Made by a program: the position numbers and the translations under genes. The notes beneath the pieces were generated by a model. The model was not told the origin of the DNA. It was given only the letters and a program-made list of their open reading frames with translations, and made no database searches. From NCBI GenBank assembly GCA_034419095.1, contig DAOULQ010000028.1, positions 1-19,451 on the forward strand: a stretch of 19,451 nt of DNA, in the 5' to 3' direction. Source of the stretch: UBA7937 sp034419095. Its GTDB lineage: Bacteria > Chloroflexota > Anaerolineae > UBA7937. Below are positions 7,092 through 12,929 of this stretch, piece after piece (positions within the stretch are counted from its first letter, which is position 1; the number at the start of each line of letters is the position of its first letter).

Positions 7092-8066
7092 ATGCCCTTT
7101 CTCGATTCCTTTGAGCGCCCCATAAGTTATCTCCGCATCTCGGTTACCGACCGCTGTAATTTCCGTTGTCTCTATTGCCGGCCTGCCGGGGGGATAAGCC
7201 TGCGTCGTTCCCATGAGATACTGCGGTACGAGGAGATAGAGCGGGTGGCTCAGGCCGCGGCCAGCCTGGGGATAAACAAGGTGCGGCTCACGGGCGGTGA
7301 GCCCCTGGTCCGCAAAGGCCTGGTCGATCTGGTAAAGATGCTGGCCTCCATCCCCGGCCTCGACGATATCTCCCTGACCACCAACGGGGCACTTTTGGGC
7401 AAGTATGCCGACAGTTTGGCCCAGGCGGGGCTTACGCGGGTGAACGTCAGCCTGGACAGCCTCAAAGAGGGGCGCTTCCAGGAGATAACCCGAGGGGGGA
7501 GGCTGAATGACACTCTAGCGGGGATCGATGCCGCCCGGAAGGCGGGCTTATCTCCCATCAAGATCAACATGGTGGTGGTGCAAGGTCTCAACGACGACGA
7601 GATCCTCGATTTCGCTCGGCTAAGTGGGGAAGGTTGGCATGTGCGGTATATCGAACTGATGCCCCTGGGGCCGGGCGTGGAGTGGAGAGGGCTATCGGTA
7701 GGGGAGATAAGAGAGGAGATCGAGAGCCATCTGGGGAGCCTGGAGCCAGCCAAAGTCGATCTGGGAGGGGGGCCCGCTCGTTATTACCGCCTTCCTGGAG
7801 CCCAGGGAACCATCGGCTTCATCGCTCCCCTTAGCGAGTGTTTCTGCGAAGGGTGCAACCGGTTGCGCCTCACCGCCGATGGCCGCCTCCGCCCTTGCCT
7901 CCTCTCCGACGAGGAGATAGATATAAAAACCCCCCTGCGTCGTGGGGCAAATCTTGCAGAGTTGCGAGAGATCATCTCCCAAGGGGCTCATATGAAGCCC
8001 TCCGGCCATCGGCTGGCAGAGAGGGTATGGCCCCGGGAACGCACCATGTCGGAGATCGGGGGGTGA
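7092..8066 (+). CDS. moaA: GTP 3',8-cyclase, molybdenum cofactor biosynthesis protein A
   Basis: Radical SAM enzyme that converts GTP to 3',8-cyclo-GTP in the first step of molybdopterin synthesis. The N-terminal cluster motif CNFRCLYC gives Cys22, Cys26 and Cys29. The SAM-binding LTGGEPL follows, and the second iron-sulfur cluster motif CEGCNRLRLTADGRLRPC lies near the C-terminus. The protein ends in SEIGG, the conserved Gly-Gly tail needed for activity. The ATG is preceded by AAGGAGGG. The length of 324 aa is typical. No other cofactor gene (moaC, moeA, mogA) is visible nearby, so moaC must be elsewhere. Confidence 0.96.
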   Translation: MPFLDSFERPISYLRISVTDRCNFRCLYCRPAGGISLRRSHEILRYEEIERVAQAAASLGINKVRLTGGEPLVRKGLVDLVKMLASIPGLDDISLTTNGALLGKYADSLAQAGLTRVNVSLDSLKEGRFQEITRGGRLNDTLAGIDAARKAGLSPIKINMVVVQGLNDDEILDFARLSGEGWHVRYIELMPLGPGVEWRGLSVGEIREEIESHLGSLEPAKVDLGGGPARYYRLPGAQGTIGFIAPLSECFCEGCNRLRLTADGRLRPCLLSDEEIDIKTPLRRGANLAELREIISQGAHMKPSGHRLAERVWPRERTMSEIGG

Positions 8067-8118
8067 CGTGGAGCTAGTTAAACAGTTTGGCACAGAAACA
8101 TAATGTAATAAAGTTTAC

Positions 8119-8132
8119 TTGACAATTGTCAA
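8119..8132. promoter_or_regulatory. perfect 14-bp palindromic operator over the -35 box
   Basis: TTGACAATTGTCAA is identical to its reverse complement and covers the whole -35 hexamer. A dimeric repressor bound here would block the promoter. Sites of this TTG-N8-CAA form are known for MarR-type and related regulators, but no regulator gene is visible next to it. Confidence 0.5.
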
Positions 8133-8148
8133 CAGATAGTGATATACT
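8119..8148 (+). promoter_or_regulatory. sigma70-type promoter of the hairpin RNA / NYN unit
   Basis: TTGACA (8119-8124) and TATACT (8143-8148) separated by 18 bases. The predicted start at about 8155 falls just before the first hairpin unit. Confidence 0.75.
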
Positions 8149-8154
8149 ATATAT

Positions 8155-8235
8155 GCTTATTAAGCCCCCGGCATCGGTACGCCGATGTTGGGTATATTAA
8201 GCCCCCACCTTCGCTTCGGCGACGGTGGGTTTTTT
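8155..8235 (+). ncRNA. about 80-nt RNA of two 37-nt hairpin units
   Basis: Two units of exactly 37 nt (8159-8195 and 8196-8232) each begin with ATTAAGCCCCC. Each folds into a 26-nt stem-loop with an 11-pair-long arm: 8167-8192 with loop TACG, and 8204-8229 with loop TTCG and one mismatch. Both loops are of the stable UNCG class. The stems differ in sequence but not in shape, so structure rather than sequence seems conserved between units. The second hairpin runs into six Ts and ends the transcript. The promoter at 8119-8148 would start the RNA just before unit one. The RNA thus has a defined start and end and lies directly before the NYN nuclease gene. It could be an RNA antitoxin, an attenuator, or both. 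Confidence 0.6.
8204..8235 (+). terminator. intrinsic terminator between the hairpin RNA and the NYN gene
   Basis: CCCACC pairs with GGTGGG, an inner TCGC with GCGA, the loop is TTCG, and TTTTTT follows. Only 31 bp, containing no promoter I can see, separate it from the NYN start codon, so the gene should depend on read-through. Confidence 0.85.
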
Positions 8236-8266
8236 GCGTTCTCCAGTAAGCACGAGGAGGAGTTGT

Positions 8267-8881
8267 ATGGACCGAGTGATGATCTTCATCGACGGGAGTA
8301 CCCTATACCACAGGTTGGTGGAGCTCTATAATGGGATGTTCGCAGATTATCAGTCGTTTCGCATGGACTTTGCAAAGTTTAGCAAGTTGCTGTGCGGCAA
8401 CTATAGGCGACTGGTCCACACGCATTACTACAATGTTCCTGTCCGCCAAGCCGACGACCCTGTCGAGTATGCGCGTCAACAGAAGTTCTTTAGCTATCTG
8501 AGGAGCCTTCCTCATCTAACGGTGCACCTGGGTTCGCTCATGCCGAGAGAGCGGAATATCGATTGCCCAAAATGCGGCGAGACTTTCTCCCATCAATATC
8601 GAACTGAGAAGGGCGTGGACGTGAAATTGGCCTCACACATGCTGGTTTTTGCTTTTGACAACCAGTATGACGTGGCTGTATTGGTCAGCGGTGATGGCGA
8701 CTTTGCACCGGTTGTCGAAGAAGTGCAGCGCTTGGGCAAAGTCGTAGACCACGCAGCTTTTGAATATCCGAGGTGGACAGCCTTGTCCAAGGCCTGCAAA
8801 GGCAAGAGAATCGAGTTAACCCCCAAGTGGCTCAAACGGTGCGTAACTGTGTTCAGAGCGAACGAAGAAAAGCCCCGCTGA
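8267..8881 (+). CDS. NYN-domain (LabA/DUF88-like) putative ribonuclease
   Basis: NYN domains belong to the PIN-like nuclease superfamily and cut RNA with metal ions held by conserved acidic residues. Here these are Asp9 in MIFIDGSTLYH, Asp118 in KGVDVKLASHML, and Asp143 and Asp145 in LVSGDGDFAPVV, all in the expected order. A CPKC pair (Cys100, Cys103) lies in an insertion before Asp118. The protein has 204 residues and no export signal. The ATG at 8267 follows GAGGAGGAG; the frame is open up to a GTG at 8225, but that codon is inside the terminator stem. Its stop codon lies in the loop of the next terminator. Its position after a repeat RNA and terminator suggests the nuclease is controlled by, or acts on, that RNA. 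Confidence 0.88.
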   Translation: MDRVMIFIDGSTLYHRLVELYNGMFADYQSFRMDFAKFSKLLCGNYRRLVHTHYYNVPVRQADDPVEYARQQKFFSYLRSLPHLTVHLGSLMPRERNIDCPKCGETFSHQYRTEKGVDVKLASHMLVFAFDNQYDVAVLVSGDGDFAPVVEEVQRLGKVVDHAAFEYPRWTALSKACKGKRIELTPKWLKRCVTVFRANEEKPR

Positions 8882-8897
8882 ACGGATGCGGGGCTTT
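8869..8897. terminator. bidirectional terminator between NYN and the PIG-L gene
   Basis: AAAGCCCCGC and GCGGGGCTTT pair perfectly around a nine-base loop. On the minus strand the hairpin is followed by TTTTCTTC, on the plus strand by TTTGTGG, so it is stronger for the minus-strand operon. The TGA of the NYN gene (8879-8881) is in the loop. Confidence 0.85.
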
Positions 8898-8932
8898 GTG
8901 GTGGCAGGCGCAGGAGACCTGTATTCCGTTTT

Positions 8933-9604
8933 CTACAGAACGATCCGCTTGAAGGCCTCGGCAAATTTGAGGCCTTTTTCTTTTCCCGTGGCCGCGGCCC
9001 AATCCCGTATCCGCTTCCGCCATTGGGGGAAGCGGGAGAGTTGGCTTCGATGGCGGCTGAGGGCTTTCAACTTGATCTCGATGGTCTCGGTTATATCTTC
9101 GTAATAATCTGGTTCTGCACTGCCCCAGAGATATATCTCCCCAGGCGTATATGCCTCCAACCCCAAGAACTCCAGGGCAGGCATGTAGAGATGGTCGCGG
9201 GCGGCGACGATGGCGTCGGTGACGGTGAGCCCCACGGCCCGATGGTCGGGGTGGAGTTGGTAGGGACGCCAGGCGTCATGGGTGAAGATGATATCCGGCT
9301 GGTAGCGCCGGATGAGCATGGCGATCTCGGCCCGGAAGGCCATATCCACGGTCAATTCCCCATCCTGATGACGGAGAAAGGTGACACTTTTCACTCCTAG
9401 GAGTTGGGCGGCTGCTCTTTGCTCCTTTTCTCTTATCTCCGCCAAGCGGTAGGGGGTTATCTCTGGGTCCTTGGTCCCCTTGTCTCCGCTGGTGCAGACG
9501 ATATAGTGCACCTCTTTGCCTTCCTTGATCCATTTGGCGAAGGTGCCGCCACAGGTAAACTCGGCATCGTCGGGGTGGGCCATGATGGCCAGGATTTTAG
9601 TCAC
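8933..9604 (-). CDS. PIG-L family (LmbE-like) zinc N-deacetylase
   Basis: A 223-residue deacetylase of the family that removes acetyl groups from GlcNAc-containing molecules (MshB in mycothiol, BshB in bacillithiol, PIG-L in glycolipids). The zinc site is AHPDDAE (His10, Asp13) with His121 of HPDHRAVG; Asp12 of the first motif is the usual general base. It starts with GTG at 9604 behind GGAGG and overlaps the end of the glycosyltransferase gene by 8 bp, so the two are translationally coupled. The pairing with an MshA-like glycosyltransferase suggests it deacetylates that enzyme's product. It is the last gene of the minus-strand operon. Confidence 0.93.
   Translation of the reverse strand: MTKILAIMAHPDDAEFTCGGTFAKWIKEGKEVHYIVCTSGDKGTKDPEITPYRLAEIREKEQRAAAQLLGVKSVTFLRHQDGELTVDMAFRAEIAMLIRRYQPDIIFTHDAWRPYQLHPDHRAVGLTVTDAIVAARDHLYMPALEFLGLEAYTPGEIYLWGSAEPDYYEDITETIEIKLKALSRHRSQLSRFPQWRKRIRDWAAATGKEKGLKFAEAFKRIVL
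8952..8984 (+). terminator. second plus-strand terminator, antisense to the PIG-L 3' end
   Basis: AAGGCCTC, nine-base loop, GAGGCCTT, then TTTCTTTT on the plus strand. It lies inside the coding region of the convergent gene and would catch read-through from the NYN unit. Confidence 0.5.
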
Positions 9605-10868
9605 TCGCTTCCTCCCCCATGGGAACCGGTTGAGTCACCAATTGTTTGTAGAGGGAGGTTATCTTGTTGGCTATTAGCGGCCACCTATACCGCCGAGCCA
9701 TTTTGATGCCCTCCTCCCCCATTCGATGTCGCATTTTCTCATCTGTAAGGATCAGCTTCAGTTTTTCGGATAGGGCCGCAGGGTCGCCATCGGGCACCAG
9801 GTACCCCGTCACCCCATCTTTCACGGTGAAGGTCAATCCTCCTACCCTGGAGGCGATGACCGGCGTTCCGCAAGCCATCGCCTCTAGGGCCACCATGCCG
9901 AAAGATTCGTAATAGGAGGGGACGACGCAGACCTGGGCGGCGGAATAGTAGTAGGGAAGGGTATCCTGGTCCCTAGCACCCAGAAAGGTGACCAGGTCCG
10001 ATATGCCCAATTTCTCTTTCAGCCTCTTCAGGCGGAGCACCTCCCGGTCCATGGTGGTCTGGCGGTCGCCGCCGATGATAGTGAGACCCAAATGGCCGCA
10101 GAGGTCGGGGAGATCATCAGTGGCTAGGGCTATGGCCTTAAGCAAGATGTCAATCCCCTTCAAGGGCTGGATCCGCCCCACGAAGAGCACCATCTGACGG
10201 GCTGGAGGCCATCCTATCCACTCTTGAGCCTGGGAGATCTCCACAGGGCGAGAAAGGGAAAGGTCTACGCCACAGGGGATGACCTCTATCTTCTTGGGAT
10301 CAGCCCCGTACAGTTTTACCATCTGTCTCTTCTCCAAGGGGTTAGCCGCCACCAGCCGATCGACGAACCCCATGATCTCTCGTTCCGCTTGCAGGCGGAT
10401 CTCCGTCTCCCTCTCCTCGTCGCTCCTGGCCACCAGGTTTTTCATATGCCCCAAAGTGTGAAACATCTGGACCACCGGCAGCTTCCAAGTCTGTTTGAGT
10501 TCCCAGGCCACCAAGCCGGAGAGCCAGTAGTGGCTATGGATGAGGTCATAGGATATCTCTTCCTTTTCGGCGAACCGCTTTATCCCCTCCACGAACTCCG
10601 GCAGGTGGTTATAGAGTAGTTTCTTGTCGTAGGGGGCTAGGGGGCCGGCGGGGATATGGATGACGCGACCATTTTCCCCCAGGGGTCGCTGCCCCACTAT
10701 CTCCGGGTCCTGGACCCGGGTGAAGACGTCCACTAGAAAGCCCCGCCTTCCCAACTCCCGGCTCAAATCCCTCACGTAGACGTTCATCCCCCCCGTCTCC
10801 TTGCCTCCCAGAGTGGCTAGGGGACAGGTATGGACACTAAACATGGCGATCTTAAAGCCGTGGCTCAC
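9597..10868 (-). CDS. GT4-family glycosyltransferase, MshA-like
   Basis: A GT-B fold retaining glycosyltransferase of 423 residues. The N-terminal segment MFSVHTCPLATLGGKETGGM is followed by NVYV, resembling MshA (GlcNAc transfer to inositol phosphate) and sucrose-phosphate synthases. The nucleotide-sugar domain has VGRIQPLKGIDILLKAI and the EX7E region ESFGMVALEAMACGTPVIAS. I start at the GTG at 10868, which overlaps the TGA of the aldo/keto reductase gene (GTGA) and follows GGAGAAGGAGAA; the frame extends 50 codons further upstream, but those lie inside the reductase gene. The acceptor cannot be told from sequence. Coupling to a deacetylase hints at a GlcNAc donor. Confidence 0.93.
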   Translation of the reverse strand: MSHGFKIAMFSVHTCPLATLGGKETGGMNVYVRDLSRELGRRGFLVDVFTRVQDPEIVGQRPLGENGRVIHIPAGPLAPYDKKLLYNHLPEFVEGIKRFAEKEEISYDLIHSHYWLSGLVAWELKQTWKLPVVQMFHTLGHMKNLVARSDEERETEIRLQAEREIMGFVDRLVAANPLEKRQMVKLYGADPKKIEVIPCGVDLSLSRPVEISQAQEWIGWPPARQMVLFVGRIQPLKGIDILLKAIALATDDLPDLCGHLGLTIIGGDRQTTMDREVLRLKRLKEKLGISDLVTFLGARDQDTLPYYYSAAQVCVVPSYYESFGMVALEAMACGTPVIASRVGGLTFTVKDGVTGYLVPDGDPAALSEKLKLILTDEKMRHRMGEEGIKMARRYRWPLIANKITSLYKQLVTQPVPMGEEASD

Positions 10869-11836
10869 TTCTCCTTCTCCCAGGCGGAGAGTTCGTTGAG
10901 AGTAGTCATCTCCTCTTGGCTCAGCCGCAGGCCTACAGCGCCTAGGCCCTCCCTCAATTGTTCCACGGTATTGGCCCCTATGATAGGGGAGGTGACGAGA
11001 GGGTTGGTGAGCAGCCAACCCAGAGCCATCTGGAGGATGGTCTTGCCTCGCTTCTTGCCCCCTGTTTTCAACCTCTCTAGGAGGGCGAAGTTCTCATCGT
11101 TGAAGTAGCGCTTCACGATCTCCTCTGCTCGGGCGCTTTCGGGGATCGGTCCCTCCTTACGATACTTGCCGGTCAAGAACCCTCCCGCCAGGGGGCTATA
11201 GGGGATGACCCCCAGCCCTTGGTCTTGACAGAGAGGCAAGAGGTCCCGTTCGAATTCGGCCCGGTGTACCAGGTTGTAGTGGGGTTGGAGGGAATCGTAA
11301 CGGGCCAGGCCCAGTCTGTCACTGGTCCAAAGGGCCCGGCAGAGCCGCCAAGCAGGGTGGTTGGAGCAGCCGAGATAGCGCACCTTGCCTTGATGCACCA
11401 GATCGTCTAGGGCTCGCAAGGTCTCCTCGATGGGGGTGTCGGAGTCGAACCAGTGGGTTTGGTAGAGGTCTATGTAGTCGGTATCCAGCCGGCGTAGGCT
11501 ATCATCGATGGCTTTCATGATGTGGGCTCGGCTCAAACCCTCACCGTTGGGCCCCTCCCACATGCGACCCCGCACCTTGGTGGCCAGGATCACCTGGTGT
11601 CGGTTACCCCGCTCTTTCATCCATCTCCCGATGATAGTCTCTGCTACGCCGCCGGGGTTGCCCACGGCCCAATTTGAATAGACGTCTGCGGTATCGAGAA
11701 AATTACCACCAGCCTCCAGGAAGGCGTCCATGACCGCGAAAGCGTTCTCCTCATCGGTGGTCCAACCGAATTGCATGGTTCCTAGGCAGAGTTCCGAGAC
11801 CTTGAGACCTGTGCGACCCAGATTCCGATATTCCAT
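10865..11836 (-). CDS. aldo/keto reductase
   Basis: NADPH-dependent oxidoreductase with a TIM-barrel fold, 323 residues. The catalytic tetrad is visible: Asp48 and Tyr53 in FLDTADVYS, Lys87 in VILATKV and His128 in LYQTHWFD. The cofactor region near the C-terminus includes SPIIGANTVEQL. The N-terminus MEYRNLGRTGLKVSELCLG fits the family start, so I use the ATG at 11836 after AAGAAGGAG rather than the ATG eight codons upstream. It is packed between the acyltransferase (30 bp) and glycosyltransferase (4-bp overlap) genes, implying a shared pathway. The substrate is unknown. Confidence 0.94.
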   Translation of the reverse strand: MEYRNLGRTGLKVSELCLGTMQFGWTTDEENAFAVMDAFLEAGGNFLDTADVYSNWAVGNPGGVAETIIGRWMKERGNRHQVILATKVRGRMWEGPNGEGLSRAHIMKAIDDSLRRLDTDYIDLYQTHWFDSDTPIEETLRALDDLVHQGKVRYLGCSNHPAWRLCRALWTSDRLGLARYDSLQPHYNLVHRAEFERDLLPLCQDQGLGVIPYSPLAGGFLTGKYRKEGPIPESARAEEIVKRYFNDENFALLERLKTGGKKRGKTILQMALGWLLTNPLVTSPIIGANTVEQLREGLGAVGLRLSQEEMTTLNELSAWEKEK

Positions 11837-11866
11837 AAATCGCTCCTTCTTACATGCCAAAGGCTG

Positions 11867-12859
11867 TTACGCTCTGTTTATGACCAGTCGATAGATTTCC
11901 GTATCCTGGGCCCCGAACCGGTATTTGTACTCCTCACTTCCTCGCAGGAAGTCGAACACCTTCTTCTTTTGTTGGATCGCCCCCTCGATGCAATGAGCGG
12001 TGGCCAAGATGCCGGGGCTCAAGGCTCGATGCCGCTCTGGGTCATAGCCGGAATTGTATAATAGGATCGAGTCATCGTAGTCGAAGCAGAAGAGAGTAGC
12101 CATCTTGAGGCCGTTGATGAGGATGAAGCCCAACCTCAGCCAACCGGCTTCAAAAGTGCTTTTGGCCATGGCTTTGAAAAAACTCTGCATCGTTTCATCC
12201 ATGAACTGGTCTTTGTGAGGGCTGCTTCGCTGGTGCAGATCTAAGAACCCTTCCATCTCTGAGGCCAGATCGGCATCCTCACTCACCAGACACCAGTCGA
12301 CCTGGGCCTCCCGCTGGGCCTTTCTCAGTTTGCGCCGCAGTTCGTGCCGCTGTTTCCTGTCTAACATCTGGAGGTATTCCTCCCAGCTCTCCGGGAGGAG
12401 AATAAGGGGACAAACGTCTTCCAGGCTGGCCTCTACCTTGAGTCCATACTTTTCTTTTAGCGATAAGAGCACCTCGCGGGTAGGCGAGGCGGCAGGCAGG
12501 TTATGCAGATCCAAAGTGTCCCAAGAACACTCTTCTAGGAGATAGGCCAAAAAAGCGGGGCAAACTGCCCTCTCGTGGCCAGAGAGGGCGATGATGTCCA
12601 AATAGTCGGAGATCTCGGTGCCCCCCACCAGACGGATAACGCCTTCGTCGAAATAGAAGGGGGCTATGCCTACCAACTCTTCTTCGTGGCGAGCAGTTAA
12701 GAGAAGAAGTTGATGACCCCTCCCGAAGAACTCCCACCACAGTGATTGCCATTCCCAGGTGAGAAAAATAGTGTCTGAGGGACTATTGCCCAGGAGCCGG
12801 TTCCACTCTCCTCGGAGTGGAGGAAAAGCCTCTTTTTCCGTATGGAGTTCTACCCTCAA
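11867..12859 (-). CDS. GNAT acyltransferase of the BcsL/CelD (GNAT_6) type
   Basis: A 330-residue protein. The N-terminal part carries the WEWQSLWWEFFG signature typical of the family annotated as cellulose-biosynthesis (BcsL/CelD) acetyltransferases, related to FemAB. The C-terminal half holds the acyltransferase fold with the basic helix RKQRHELRRKLRKAQRE and the end motif FDFLRGSEEYKYRFG, also seen in this family. The TTG at 12859 is used; it gives MRVELHTEKEAF and follows GGAGAG. It starts only 14 bp after the T-run of the S1 terminator, so it is probably read by leak-through or from a promoter inside S1. It heads the acyltransferase-reductase-glycosyltransferase-deacetylase cassette. Confidence 0.88.
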   Translation of the reverse strand: MRVELHTEKEAFPPLRGEWNRLLGNSPSDTIFLTWEWQSLWWEFFGRGHQLLLLTARHEEELVGIAPFYFDEGVIRLVGGTEISDYLDIIALSGHERAVCPAFLAYLLEECSWDTLDLHNLPAASPTREVLLSLKEKYGLKVEASLEDVCPLILLPESWEEYLQMLDRKQRHELRRKLRKAQREAQVDWCLVSEDADLASEMEGFLDLHQRSSPHKDQFMDETMQSFFKAMAKSTFEAGWLRLGFILINGLKMATLFCFDYDDSILLYNSGYDPERHRALSPGILATAHCIEGAIQQKKKVFDFLRGSEEYKYRFGAQDTEIYRLVINRA

Positions 12860-12872
12860 CTTGCTCTCCGAC

Positions 12873-12901
12873 CAAAAAGCCTCATGACCATCGCATGAGG
12901 C
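12873..12901 (-). terminator. intrinsic terminator after the S1 gene
   Basis: On the minus strand GCCTCATG pairs with CATGAGGC around CGATGGT and is followed by TTTTTGG. It lies between the S1 stop and the TTG of the acyltransferase gene and should reduce expression of the four downstream genes. Confidence 0.8.
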
Positions 12902-12929
12902 CTCTCCTCTTTTCGGGCCTTGCTAGAGT

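Noticed and set aside
8225..8266. GTG at 8225 as the NYN start
   Set aside because: It lies within the terminator stem and T-run and adds residues not typical of the family. The ATG at 8267 has a strong ribosome site.
10869..11018. Fifty extra N-terminal codons of the glycosyltransferase
   Set aside because: They lie inside the reductase gene in another frame. The GTG overlapping the reductase stop has a good ribosome site.
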